From an uncultured Oceanospirillaceae bacterium (lineage in GTDB: Bacteria; Pseudomonadota; Gammaproteobacteria; Pseudomonadales; Balneatricaceae): a stretch of DNA of 39,587 bases. The stretch's first letter is position 1, and each line of letters begins with the position of its first letter. The notes below the pieces were generated by a model. That model was not told the origin of the DNA, did no database searches, and saw only the letters and a program-made list of their open reading frames with translations. The translations under genes were made by a program, and so were the position numbers. Of this stretch, positions 24,952 through 33,120 are shown one piece after another. The stretch is taken from contig CAKZPE010000067.1 of NCBI GenBank assembly GCA_937138495.1, positions 1 to 39,587 on the forward strand, written 5' to 3'.

Positions 24952-26031
24952 GTGAAAAGACTGCATCTGGCCCTTGCATCAATATTTGGTATATTTTTTA
25001 TTTTACTTGGCATCACGGGATCAACGCTTGTTTATCGTGACTCTTTTACACAGATATCAGCACCTAAACTGGATATAAACTACCTTGATTACGAAGTGCA
25101 TGACATAGATAGACTTATCACTGAATTAGAAAGCCACTATACAGAGTTAAAGGTTCGTTCAATCAAGTTGCCTGCTCACCCCAGAGATCACTACCTTTTT
25201 TCTATACGCTATCTAAACGATCAACAAGCCCAATCTACTCAGATCTATATAAATCCCGTCTCAATGGCAATCAGTCCGGCTATAGAGCACAGAAACCCGA
25301 TTGAAGCATTCTTCTATGAGTTCCATAGCAGCTACTTTATGGAAGAAAACGGAACAGCACTTGTTGGTATCACGGGAGCTGGTATCAGCGTACTGGTTCT
25401 TATCGGGTTCTATATTTGGATGCCAAGTTCAGGCAGATTTAAACAATCGCTTCGAGCTCCTGAGAAATCAACAGGAGCAGTGCTTCTCTCATGGCTACAC
25501 AGAACCACAGGAGCCTGTTTTACCCCACTTCTTTTGATCATTTCATTAACTGGCTTGATGCTCGTCTTCAGGCCAGCCATGATTTTGCCTTTTTCCTCTA
25601 ACCCAGTTACCAGTCAGGTAGATGATAAGACAATCACCTTTACATGCCTTAGCTCTCCAGGCATAGACGACTATCTATACTCAGCTGAACAGCTCTTTCC
25701 TCAAGCTGATGCTACTCACATCAAATTGCCTAAGCGTGACTCTCGCCCAGTTGAGATAACTTTGCGTCATGATGACGAAGTAAACTCTGCACTTGGCCTT
25801 ACCAAGGTTTATCTGGATACAAACTGCGCAGCTCCAGTAAAGTACAGAGATGGAAGAGCGCTGACACTAAGTGAGGCACTGACAGAAACAATAGTGTCTT
25901 TACACAATGGCTCATTTTTTGGAGTTACCGGACAACTTATCTACTCATTGACAGGCATCTTGCCTCTATTTTTTGGCTTGAGTGGGGGTATCTTGTGGCT
26001 CAGCAGAAGACGTTTAAGAAGAGCTCGATAG
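24952..26031 (+). CDS. PepSY-associated membrane protein
   Basis: 359 residues from a GTG with GGAGAAG 6 bp upstream. PepSY_TM pattern: N-terminal helix (LALASIFGIFFILLGITGSTLVYRDSF), a periplasmic domain, EFHSSYFMEENGTALVGITGAGISVLVLIGFYIWMP, then SWLHRTTGACFTPLLLIISLTGLMLVF, and a last helix LIYSLTGILPLFFGLSGGILWLSRRRLRRAR. Conserved His residues (FHSSY, WLHRTTG, SLHNGS) in or near helices suggest heme or metal binding; relatives are found with siderophore and copper genes and may reduce metals. It is 79 bp after the cytochrome lipoprotein and probably its redox partner. Confidence 0.88.
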   Translation: MKRLHLALASIFGIFFILLGITGSTLVYRDSFTQISAPKLDINYLDYEVHDIDRLITELESHYTELKVRSIKLPAHPRDHYLFSIRYLNDQQAQSTQIYINPVSMAISPAIEHRNPIEAFFYEFHSSYFMEENGTALVGITGAGISVLVLIGFYIWMPSSGRFKQSLRAPEKSTGAVLLSWLHRTTGACFTPLLLIISLTGLMLVFRPAMILPFSSNPVTSQVDDKTITFTCLSSPGIDDYLYSAEQLFPQADATHIKLPKRDSRPVEITLRHDDEVNSALGLTKVYLDTNCAAPVKYRDGRALTLSEALTETIVSLHNGSFFGVTGQLIYSLTGILPLFFGLSGGILWLSRRRLRRAR

Positions 26032-26133
26032 TCTGGCTTAACATCAATCATTCTTATAGTAATTGGTTTACCCCGCCATATAGGGCACCTAGTTATCATG
26101 ACTGCTTCTGGCACAGAGCTGTCTAGGCTGTTC

Positions 26134-26151
26134 TGTGCCAAAAGCGGACAT
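26134..26151 (+). repeat. Dispersed 18-bp motif, copy 1 (TGTGCCAAAAGCGGACAT)
   Basis: This 18-mer recurs at 28000-28017 (17 of 18) and 35893-35910 (16 of 18), always intergenic. Here it is preceded by a TGGCACAG/CTGTGCCA inverted repeat (26109-26116 with 26133-26140). Confidence 0.55.
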
Positions 26152-26192
26152 AAAATGGTCTATTACCTATAATCATTTCTTTATCGCTATAG

Positions 26193-26221
26193 TTGACGCG
26201 ATATCCACTTCAAACTATGTA
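26193..26221 (+). promoter_or_regulatory. sigma70-type promoter of merR
   Basis: TTGACG (26193-26198), 17-bp spacer, TATGTA (26216-26221), 15 bp before the merR ATG. Good spacing and near-consensus -35. Confidence 0.6.
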
Positions 26222-26236
26222 TGAGCTACGAAATTA

Positions 26237-26632
26237 ATGGCTAAATTGACCATCAGTGCTGCGGCAAAAAGTGCACGTATAGGCGTTGAGACTATCAGAT
26301 ATTACCAGCGTATAGGTTTAGTCCAAAAGCCTGTAAAGCCAGAGACTGGTTATCGTTCATATACCAATGAAGATCTAAAAATTCTGAAGTTTATACAGCG
26401 AGCAAAACAGCTAGGGTTCAGTCTCGCAGAAATAAAAACCATGCTCTCTTTGGGAGAGGCAAGCTGTAACCAAACAAAGCAACTAGCTTCCAGCAAGCTT
26501 GATGCTGTGACCAGCAAGATTAAAGACCTTACCGCTATAGCTGCAACACTTGAGGATCTTATTGAGTCTTGTGGCGACAATAAAGTTGATTCGAACTGCC
26601 CGATTATTGATGCCATGTCGGAGGATGAATAA
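26237..26632 (+). CDS. merR: Mercury-type MerR transcriptional regulator
   Basis: 131 residues. N-terminal MerR winged helix (SAAAKSARIGVETIRYYQRIGLVQKPVKPETGYRSY). The metal-binding cysteines are Cys77, Cys112 and Cys121, spaced 35 and 9 apart exactly as Cys82/117/126 in Tn501 MerR, the three-coordinate Hg(II) site. This points to mercury rather than copper, lead or zinc sensing. It is encoded on the same strand as merC, with a MerR-type operator between the two, whereas classic operons have merR divergent. It should repress without metal and activate merC by DNA untwisting when Hg(II) is bound. Confidence 0.92.
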   Translation: MAKLTISAAAKSARIGVETIRYYQRIGLVQKPVKPETGYRSYTNEDLKILKFIQRAKQLGFSLAEIKTMLSLGEASCNQTKQLASSKLDAVTSKIKDLTAIAATLEDLIESCGDNKVDSNCPIIDAMSEDE

Positions 26633-26639
26633 ACAAAGC

Positions 26640-26671
26640 TTGATTCTGTACTATGGTACGGAGTTTATACT
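26640..26671 (+). promoter_or_regulatory. MerR-type operator-promoter for merC
   Basis: TTGATT (26640-26645) and TATACT (26666-26671) are 20 bp apart, too long for normal sigma70 use, as in MerR-family promoters. The spacer holds the dyad CTGTAC-TATG-GTACGG (26646-26661), very close to the CCGTAC/GTACGG dyad of known mercury operators. Confidence 0.88.
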
Positions 26672-26706
26672 TAACACAACTAAAGCTAATTAAGTGAGTA
26701 ATAGTC

Positions 26707-27123
26707 GTGCATTTATCAGTGTTAACAGAAAAAATGGGGTCTTTAGGAGCCATAGTGTCAGCGATGGGCTGTGCTTCCTGTTTTCCACTGTTGGGTTCTT
26801 TAGGCGCAACGCTGGGGTTAGGTGTGCTGGCTCAATTTGAAGGGCTATTCATCAATACGCTACTTCCCATATTTGCAATTATTGCATTAATTGCTGCTTT
26901 AGCTTCATGGTGCTCTCACAAAAGGCACTTTAGGGGATTATTGGCCAGCGCAGGCCCAATAATGGTACTGGCAACGTTATACCTCTTTTGGACGGCGAGC
27001 TGGAGTACTTATATGTTTTATATAGCCCTGTTTCTCATGTTTGTCGTTGCTGTTTTGAATTTGATATCTCCTCCACATCGAGCTTGTGGCGTTTCTACAG
27101 GAGAAAAAAATGCACATGGGTAA
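26707..27123 (+). CDS. merC: Mercury transport protein MerC
   Basis: 138 residues from GTG 26707. Four membrane helices with the MerC signature MGCASCFPLLGSLGATLGLGVL; the cysteine pair is Cys22 and Cys25, the positions known in MerC. It carries Hg(II) across the inner membrane. The C-terminal end (CGVSTGEKNAHG) overlaps the next gene by 14 bp. No merT, merP or merA is in the window, so the imported mercury must be handled by the two small Cys-rich proteins that follow or by a reductase elsewhere. Confidence 0.93.
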   Translation: MHLSVLTEKMGSLGAIVSAMGCASCFPLLGSLGATLGLGVLAQFEGLFINTLLPIFAIIALIAALASWCSHKRHFRGLLASAGPIMVLATLYLFWTASWSTYMFYIALFLMFVVAVLNLISPPHRACGVSTGEKNAHG

Positions 27124-27334
27124 GATTATTTTAGAATCAACTATTACTTGTCCAAATTGCTGTCATCAGAAAGCCGAAAAAATGCCAACAGATGCTTGTC
27201 AGTGGTTTTATGAATGTAAAGGTTGTGGTGTTCTACTGAAACCGTTAGGCGGAGATTGCTGCGTCTACTGCTCCTACGGAACTGTCTCATGCCCTCCTAT
27301 GCAGGAAAGAGGAAACCACTGTTCATCGGTATAA
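27110..27334 (+). CDS. GDCCVxC-domain Cys-rich protein
   Basis: 74 residues. Four cysteine clusters: TCPNCC, DACQW, CKGCG and GDCCVYCSYG, plus C-terminal SCPP and HCSSV. The GDCCVxC motif defines a small family found near merC-like and metal-transport genes; in some members a cysteine is replaced by selenocysteine. Here it is plain TGC/TGT, and I see no in-frame TGA. Probably a zinc-ribbon-like protein binding Hg or Cu. The start at 27110 has AGGAG 6 bp upstream and overlaps merC, so the genes are translationally coupled; Met at 27116 is an alternative start. Confidence 0.85.
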   Translation: MHMGKIILESTITCPNCCHQKAEKMPTDACQWFYECKGCGVLLKPLGGDCCVYCSYGTVSCPPMQERGNHCSSV

Positions 27335-27528
27335 GTAACTTGGAAGGTCTGAATGACTATCTATGTCCTGGTGCATAAAAACTGACTTTCGGTTTTGAGT
27401 AGGGGTCTTGCAGGCATTTGTCTGTTGCCATATTGATGGGAGAAATCATGTTTATGCAGGTTTGATTAGCGTGAAGGGTAGCGCTAATGTAATTCATTTT
27501 TTTGTTAACTAGTAAATAAGGATTGAAT

Positions 27529-27960
27529 ATGTCCGATTGCTGTAGCTCTAGTGGTAAAAACACACGTCCTAATAAAGGCACATGCCCTTTAGACGGATAT
27601 GAATATTTAGAGGTTCCAGAGTCAACAATAATTCATCATATTACTAAGTCTTGGGCTTGGGATGCTCAAGGTGAAACGTATTACTTTTGTGATAATTCAG
27701 ATTGTGATGTCGTTTATTTTTCAGCTACAAATCAAATAATTACTCGAAATCAACTCCGAACGGATGTAGGTCAGAAAGATCCGTCTGATTCAGCAACTCT
27801 ATGCTATTGCTTTGGGCTAACGCGTGGTGAGTTCCTGTTAGACAAAGGAACGAAAGCATATGTTGTTGATCAAACGAAAAACAAAACATGCGCTTGCGAC
27901 TCAAGGAACCCATCTGGTCGCTGCTGTTTAAAAGATTTCCCTCGTGATGTCTTTAAGTGA
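27529..27960 (+). CDS. CopZ-like iron-sulfur/zinc metallochaperone, N-terminal-type domain only
   Basis: 143 residues starting at ATG 27529 with AAGGA upstream. Cysteines occur as CC (DCCSSSGK), TCPLDG, YFCDNSDCDVVYF, CYCFGLTRGE, and a final TCACDSRNPSGRCC. This matches the Cys-rich [2Fe-2S]/zinc domain described in Archaeoglobus CopZ, which is normally followed by an HMA copper-binding domain; the HMA domain (MxCxxC) is absent here. It lies 194 bp after the GDCCVxC gene on the same strand, probably as the last gene of the mercury/copper cluster. A role as metal-reducing chaperone is inferred from family and context. Confidence 0.8.
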   Translation: MSDCCSSSGKNTRPNKGTCPLDGYEYLEVPESTIIHHITKSWAWDAQGETYYFCDNSDCDVVYFSATNQIITRNQLRTDVGQKDPSDSATLCYCFGLTRGEFLLDKGTKAYVVDQTKNKTCACDSRNPSGRCCLKDFPRDVFK

Positions 27961-27999
27961 GCTCACAGCGCATTGTTAAAGTTATTGTAATGTCCGCAT

Positions 28000-28017
28000 T
28001 GTGCCATAAGCGGACAT
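28000..28017 (+). repeat. Dispersed 18-bp motif, copy 2
   Basis: TGTGCCATAAGCGGACAT, 17 of 18 identical to copy 1. Together with TGTCCGC at 27991 it forms a 7-bp hairpin downstream of the CopZ-like gene. Confidence 0.55.
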
Positions 28018-28030
28018 ACTTAGCAGTTAT

Positions 28031-28204
28031 TTATAAGGTGCGGCAAAGCTTTTCTCCCTCCTCCTCAAGGACTTTGCTCCAACCAATACGTTTTTTCCAA
28101 AGTATCACATTGACCCACGCGTTGTAGCAATCAATACGGCTACTACGGTATAGTTCAGTTTGGTGGGTACTTTGAATACTTGTATCGTTGTCTGCAATTA
28201 AGAT
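28031..28204 (-). pseudogene. Coding relic of unknown origin (57 codons, no start)
   Basis: The minus strand is open from after a TAG (28205-28207) to TAA at 28031-28033 and encodes a peptide that looks protein-like: ...TELYRSSRIDCYNAW, then VNVILWKKRIGWSKVLEEEG and EKLCRTL. There is no Met, Val-GTG or Leu-TTG start near its beginning. It reads like the C-terminus of a helical, Trp-rich protein, perhaps from a mobile element, but I do not recognise it. Confidence 0.35.
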
Positions 28205-28815
28205 CTACGCAGTTGTGCTAAACATTTAAAGCATGTGAGGCAAATATTCAGGATGAATACCATCGATCCTTCTTTCCTCTTTGGCAGCCCTTGCCTTCGA
28301 GTATATCGTTACATTTTCCTGATACTTACTACTTCTATGGTATATTTCTTACCTATCCATGGATTTTAAAATACCTTGTTGAGTAGCGAAGCTTGTTGCC
28401 TTACACAACAGGCTGAATAAAAAATTATTATGTGTACCTAGAAAGGGGGCTTTATATATGGATAAGTTTTTCTGGAATAATGGTCTAAATACTCAAATAA
28501 CAACAATTTACCGATATACACAAATGTTCAACACTTTCTAGTTGAGATTTGCGGCACAGAATTTAAGTTTGGTCGACTATTGATGACTTGGATAAAAAAT
28601 GGAAAAACCAAGACAACGGGTCTCGGTAGCATCAGAATAACCACCTCAAGATTCAAACACATGACAAACCTATATAACTGGGTTCGGACTTGGTTTTTTT
28701 CTCACAAGTTAACGAGGGCAAGCTTTGCCTTCTACTATTGCTCATTTACGTCGAAATAGGCAAAAGATAATGTCCGACTTTGTTACTGCTGTGGCCCTGT
28801 AATTTAAAACAAGTT

Positions 28816-29604
28816 TTAGACAAACTTTGGATTAAAACCTGATTCACGTACATAACAGGGGTAGTTATTTTGCTGATTCTCGACAAAACCTAAATCCAAA
28901 TCAAATGACAATATTGGGTTATCTGGTGACGTTTCCGAGATAAGTGAGCCATCTGGTGCGAAAGCAAAACCTTTGCCTCCAAAGATCAATTGATCGTTAC
29001 AGTTTCCGACACGGTTTGAACTGACTACATAGCAACCAGAGACAATTGCTGCCATTGCTGCCGCTGTTTTCCATTGCTCAGCATCTTGTCCAGTTGCTCT
29101 TGGCACAGCAATCAGGTGCGCACCCTGGTGTCGATAATGCCTTGCCCATTCATTGAACATTAACTCGGTACACAAGAGAATACCTATGTTTAATTTATTG
29201 GTTTTAATGACATTAAAGTCTGTTTTTCCTGTGCGGAACCAAGTAGCCTCGTAAAACCCGGGCTCTTCGGGAAAGTAGTGTTTGTGATGTGAAAAAATAT
29301 ATTTACCATCTATAAGAGCGAATGCTTCATTAGCCAGTTTGTCGTTAACCTGGACTGGCCGTGATGAAATGATAATGGGAGTATTCAGCTTTTTTAATGC
29401 ATCCATACCATAATCGTGTGCTGTTATTGAGGCATCTGAGTTCATTTTGTTAAACGTTTTTTTTTCTGCAAGCCAGCGACCAAAAGGCATTTCATTAGTA
29501 ATCAAAATATCTGGTTGTTCAATGTTTATTTTGTGTTGTAAATTCTCCCATTCAGTTCCTGAATGCAATAAATTATCTGATGATTCGATGAAAGTTACTT
29601 TCAT
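28816..29604 (-). CDS. Carbon-nitrogen hydrolase (nitrilase-fold amidase)
   Basis: 262 residues. The nitrilase triad is visible: Glu38 (LITNEMPFG), Lys108 (FSHHKHYFPEEPGF) and Cys145 (NIGILLCTELMFNEWAR), followed by the Glu-x-Ala-R environment and AVPRATG. Enzymes of this fold hydrolyse amides, carbamoyl groups or nitriles; the substrate is not evident, and it is clearly a different branch from the AguB-like protein upstream. I chose ATG 29604 (MKVTFIESSD) because family proteins begin there; a frame extension to 29730 adds 42 non-homologous residues. Last in the operon order but 213 bp beyond the binding-protein gene, so it may have its own promoter. Confidence 0.87.
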   Translation of the reverse strand: MKVTFIESSDNLLHSGTEWENLQHKINIEQPDILITNEMPFGRWLAEKKTFNKMNSDASITAHDYGMDALKKLNTPIIISSRPVQVNDKLANEAFALIDGKYIFSHHKHYFPEEPGFYEATWFRTGKTDFNVIKTNKLNIGILLCTELMFNEWARHYRHQGAHLIAVPRATGQDAEQWKTAAAMAAIVSGCYVVSSNRVGNCNDQLIFGGKGFAFAPDGSLISETSPDNPILSFDLDLGFVENQQNNYPCYVRESGFNPKFV

Positions 29605-29650
29605 TGTATATGCTCTGATTTTACGTGTTATAATAGTGATTTGATTTTTT

Positions 29651-29671
29651 AACAGTGGGCTGCGCACTGTT
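29651..29671. other. 7-bp hairpin in the leader of the nitrilase-fold gene
   Basis: AACAGTG (29651-29657) and CACTGTT (29665-29671) around a GC-rich loop, 47 bp upstream of the start codon. No T-run; it could be an operator or an mRNA leader hairpin. Confidence 0.35.
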
Positions 29672-29817
29672 AGATAGTGATTACTTTCAGTGTAATGGTA
29701 GAAGATATTAGAGTTAATAACTTCTACCATTTTTTTGTAACTTATCGGTTGATTGGAAAATTATTTGAATAACCGGTTTATATGAATATAAACGTTATGG
29801 GTTGATTTAAGTGATTA

Positions 29818-30705
29818 TTAAATTAAGTTATTTTCTTTTAGAAAATGGGTAGCAACACTTTCAACTGACTGCTTTTCAACATCGACCCTGGCATTCAAGT
29901 CTTGTAATACGGTGTCGTTTAGCTTTTCTGAAATACTGTTGAGTATATTTTCAAGCGTAGGATACTTTTGTAATATTTCAGTTCGAACGGTTGGGACTAA
30001 AGCATAATTTGGAAAGAAACCTGCATCATCTTTAAGCACTTTTAAATTAAAGGCAGCTATTCTGCCATCCGTAGCAAAAACCTGGCCGACATCCACATCT
30101 CCTCCTTTTAACGCATTATAAATAAGGCCTGATTCCATGAGGACATAGTGGTCACGGCTGGCTTTGAATTTATAAGCTTTTTCAAGACCCGGTAAACCAT
30201 CAGGGCGTCTTGAGAATTCAGCGCCGAAGCTCATTGTTGGTTTTACACCATTATTGTAGGCTTGGGCGAGGTCAGATAGGGTATTTATATCGTCATATCC
30301 TTCTGCGCGCATTGCAAATGCAAATGTATTATTTGCTTTTGATGGCGTGAGCCAGGTGATTCCTTTTTTCGCGTCAAGTTTTTTTACTTTAGCATAGGTA
30401 GCTTGAGGGTCCAGGCGGTCTTTTATCTTATTAAAGGCGACTAAAGATGTACCTGTGTATTCCCAATATACATCAATTTGTCCATGTTCCATCGCTTTGC
30501 GTAAAACACTTGTTCCCATACCATCGATTTTAGAGCTGTCAAAGCCTTTGGCCTTAAGTAATTGGTGGGTGGCTTCAGCAATTATGTATTGTTCCGTAAA
30601 GTTCTTGCCACCTAATTTTATTTCTATGGCCTGGCATAGCCCAGGCATGATAAGTGCTGTCGTTAATGCGAATTTCAGAGCTGTCTTTTTTGTGAACTTT
30701 AACAT
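29818..30705 (-). CDS. Glycine-betaine/choline-type ABC substrate-binding protein, orphan
   Basis: 295 residues. A signal peptide (MLKFTKKTALKFALTTALIMPGLCQA) precedes the OpuAC/ProX-like domain beginning IEIKLGGKNFTEQYIIAEATHQLLKAKGF. Further blocks are DVYWEYTGTSLVAF, GDVDVGQVFATDGRIAAFNLKVLKDDAGFFPNYALVP and a C-terminal LNDTVLQDLNARVDVE. This is the class binding betaine, choline, carnitine and other quaternary amines. No permease or ATPase genes are near, so it must use another transporter's membrane parts. The ATG at 30705 has GGAGAA upstream. It is 55 bp after the aldehyde dehydrogenase gene, in one operon with the amine-catabolic enzymes. Confidence 0.9.
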   Translation of the reverse strand: MLKFTKKTALKFALTTALIMPGLCQAIEIKLGGKNFTEQYIIAEATHQLLKAKGFDSSKIDGMGTSVLRKAMEHGQIDVYWEYTGTSLVAFNKIKDRLDPQATYAKVKKLDAKKGITWLTPSKANNTFAFAMRAEGYDDINTLSDLAQAYNNGVKPTMSFGAEFSRRPDGLPGLEKAYKFKASRDHYVLMESGLIYNALKGGDVDVGQVFATDGRIAAFNLKVLKDDAGFFPNYALVPTVRTEILQKYPTLENILNSISEKLNDTVLQDLNARVDVEKQSVESVATHFLKENNLI

Positions 30706-30760
30706 TTTTATTCTCCATTCAGGCATTTAATCTATGAGTTGCTTACAGATAATCAGATGG

Positions 30761-32221
30761 TTATCCGGTTATACCGCTCATGCGAATTGCAATATTTTTG
30801 GTCTGCACGTAGTTCAGTAGGGCTTCTCGTCCCTTTTCTCGTCCATAGCCAGATTTACCCACACCACCAAAAGGTGTTTCTACACCGCCTGCGAACCATT
30901 CATTGACAAAAAACTGTCCACAACGAACAGCTCTGGCTGCACGGGTCGCACATCCGAGATCCCGGGTAAATACACCGCCCACAAGACCGAATTGAGTTGA
31001 GTTGGCCAGTTCAATCGCTTCTGCTTCATGACGAAAGGACATTACTGTTAAGACAGGTCCAAACACTTCTTCCTGAGCAATTTCCATGCCTGGCCGGACA
31101 TCCACAATTATGGTTGGCTCCATATAGGCTCCGGGAATATTCAGTGCTTTCCCCCCTGTAGCAATCTTTGCACCCTGAAGTATGGCTTTCTCGACCATTG
31201 CGACAGCCTTATCACGCTGAGCCTCACAGACCATTGCTCCCATACTGGGCCCGTCTTCCTGTTGTTCAATTCCCGGCCTTACAGATATACTCCGGGCAAG
31301 CTTAACGGCCTTTTCAATAAACGGCTCATACAGGCTTTCATGAATAATGACGCGGCTCATCGCAGAACATATCTGACCTGCGTTAAAGAATATTCCATAG
31401 CGAAGATCTGTTTCGAAGGCTTCAAGGTCTGCATCGCTATGCACAATTGCAGCTGATTTCCCACCCAGTTCCAGAATTACCGGGGTAACAGTATTTGCTG
31501 CAGCCCGCGCAACAGACATGCCTGTATTAACGGATCCGGTGAATACAATCATATTCACATCGGGATGCTCACATAGTGCGTTTCCTGCTTCAGTACCGTG
31601 ACCGCATATAAGGTTCAGTACGCCCCCGGGAAGCCCGGCTGCTTCTGCTGCCCGGGCTAACCAGGCGCTGGATAGTGGTGTTAATTCAGGGGTTTTTACG
31701 ACGCAGGTATTGCCTGTTGCCAGGGCTGGTGCGATTGAACGCGCGGCCATTTCAAATGGAAAGTTCCATGGGATAATGTGCGCCGTCACGCCATAGGGTT
31801 CAAGGATGGTAAAGTCCATATAGTCATGACCTAATGGAATTGATTGCCCTTCAAGAGATTCGGCCAGGTTGCCATAGTACTCAAAAAAGCGGGCACACCC
31901 GGAAACTTCAATCCGGCTTTCCCAGAGCGGTTTTCCCTGCTCAAGGGTGAGAACTGTGGCAATTTCTTCAGTGTGCTCAGCAATATATTGCCCCATAGCC
32001 TGAACGATTCTGGCCCTTTCTACAGGCCGCATATTGGTCAGCTGTCCTGATGCATGGGCTTTCTTTGCTGCAATGACTGCACTATCGACATCTCTGGCAT
32101 TTGCCATTGCCTGTTGACACAGGCACTCACCTGTCGCTGGATTTATTACATTAATGGGGGGGGCACTCCCTGCAACCCATTGTCCGTCAATATAGTTATG
32201 CCAAAATTTGTCTTCTAACAT
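30761..32221 (-). CDS. NAD(P)-dependent aldehyde dehydrogenase
   Basis: 486 residues, a normal ALDH length. Catalytic Cys285 (FNAGQICSAMSR), general-base Glu251 (LELGGKSAA), Asn153 (IIPWNFPFEMAARS) and the nucleotide-binding FTGSVNTG loop are present. It oxidises an aldehyde to the acid. In this operon, directly downstream of a class III aminotransferase and an N-carbamoylputrescine-amidase-like enzyme, an aminoaldehyde such as 4-aminobutanal or a semialdehyde is the likely substrate; the exact one is inferred. 48 bp separate it from the upstream gene. Confidence 0.95.
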   Translation of the reverse strand: MLEDKFWHNYIDGQWVAGSAPPINVINPATGECLCQQAMANARDVDSAVIAAKKAHASGQLTNMRPVERARIVQAMGQYIAEHTEEIATVLTLEQGKPLWESRIEVSGCARFFEYYGNLAESLEGQSIPLGHDYMDFTILEPYGVTAHIIPWNFPFEMAARSIAPALATGNTCVVKTPELTPLSSAWLARAAEAAGLPGGVLNLICGHGTEAGNALCEHPDVNMIVFTGSVNTGMSVARAAANTVTPVILELGGKSAAIVHSDADLEAFETDLRYGIFFNAGQICSAMSRVIIHESLYEPFIEKAVKLARSISVRPGIEQQEDGPSMGAMVCEAQRDKAVAMVEKAILQGAKIATGGKALNIPGAYMEPTIIVDVRPGMEIAQEEVFGPVLTVMSFRHEAEAIELANSTQFGLVGGVFTRDLGCATRAARAVRCGQFFVNEWFAGGVETPFGGVGKSGYGREKGREALLNYVQTKNIAIRMSGITG

Positions 32222-32269
32222 TGTTTTACGTTCCCATTACTCTGTAACCAGGTTGTTCTGGCGTTACCT

Positions 32270-33106
32270 TTAGTGATCAGTCAAAGCACCGTATGCATCT
32301 GGCCGGCGGTCTCTGAACATACCCCAGTCGGCGCGCGCAATTCGGTTCGCCTGAAGATCCAGGGTGGCTAGGATGATTTCTTCTTCACCTGCCTTGGCTA
32401 AAATGGCGCCCTGATGATTCGTAATGAAAGATTGGCCCCAGAATTGGGTGGTGTGGTGATCTCCTGTTTCACGGCCAATGCGATTAGCTGCGACAACAGG
32501 TATTATGTTTGAGGCAGAGTGACCGCGCATTGCGGTCTCCCAGTGATCGTGGCAGTCGCTGCCAATTGCTGTCGGGTAGAATAGGATTTCAGCCCCTTTA
32601 AGCGCCATAATTCGGGCTGTTTCCGGAAACCATTGATCCCAGCAAATTGCACAACCGATACGGCCAAAGGCGGTATCAAATACAGAAAATCCTTTATCCC
32701 CGGGCGTAAAATAATATTTTTCAAAACAGCTTGGTGGCCCCATTGGGATGTGCATCTTACGGTATATTCCTAGGTCTTTGCCGTCGGCATCAATAATCAG
32801 GTTTGTATTGAAGTAGCCCTGATTTGCGCGCTCGAAAAAATTAACCGGCAGAACGACACTAAGCTCTTTAGCAAGCTGGCGCATACGGTTAAGAGCGGGG
32901 CTTTTGCAGAGCGTTTCAGCCAGGGTAAACAATTCTGGTTTCATCCCCTCATTGGCAAAAAATGGCGTTGAAAACATTTCTTGCAACAAGATTATGTTTG
33001 CCCCTTGCGCTGCAGCAGCCCTAACCATTCTTTCGGCGTTATCAATATTGGCATCGATATCAGGACCACAGGCATACTGAACGGCAGAAACAACAACTTT
33101 TTTCAT
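32270..33106 (-). CDS. N-carbamoylputrescine amidase-like enzyme (AguB family)
   Basis: 278 residues. Nitrilase triad Glu43 (LLQEMFSTPFF), Lys117 (IYRKMHIPMGPP) and Cys155 (AICWDQWFPE). The phrases QEMFSTPFF, RKMHIPMGP, EKYYFTPGDKGF, ICWDQWFPETARIMALKGAEILFYPTAIGS are the signature of AguB/beta-ureidopropionase-type carbamoyl amidases, which release ammonia and CO2 from an N-carbamoyl amine. No agmatine deiminase (aguA) is next to it, so N-carbamoylputrescine may be taken up, or beta-ureidopropionate may be the substrate. It is 14 bp after the aminotransferase, hence co-transcribed. Confidence 0.9.
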   Translation of the reverse strand: MKKVVVSAVQYACGPDIDANIDNAERMVRAAAAQGANIILLQEMFSTPFFANEGMKPELFTLAETLCKSPALNRMRQLAKELSVVLPVNFFERANQGYFNTNLIIDADGKDLGIYRKMHIPMGPPSCFEKYYFTPGDKGFSVFDTAFGRIGCAICWDQWFPETARIMALKGAEILFYPTAIGSDCHDHWETAMRGHSASNIIPVVAANRIGRETGDHHTTQFWGQSFITNHQGAILAKAGEEEIILATLDLQANRIARADWGMFRDRRPDAYGALTDH

Positions 33107-33120
33107 AAGGTAACCTCCGG

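Larger units (their letters stand above)
27961..28815. other. Long stretch without an intact gene, with gene debris
   Basis: About 850 bases. It contains copy 2 of the dispersed 18-bp motif inside a TGTCCGC/GCGGACA hairpin (27991-28016), a 57-codon coding relic on the minus strand (28031-28204) and otherwise AT-rich sequence full of stops. Likely a scar between two island modules (metal genes and catabolic operon). Confidence 0.5.

Noticed and set aside
27110..27334. Selenocysteine form of the GDCCVxC protein
   Set aside because: All relevant positions are TGC or TGT and the only stop is at the natural end, so no TGA recoding is needed.
27991..28017. Terminator after the CopZ-like gene
   Set aside because: A TGTCCGC/GCGGACA hairpin exists, but there is a 12-base loop and no T-run. 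It is better explained as part of the dispersed repeat.
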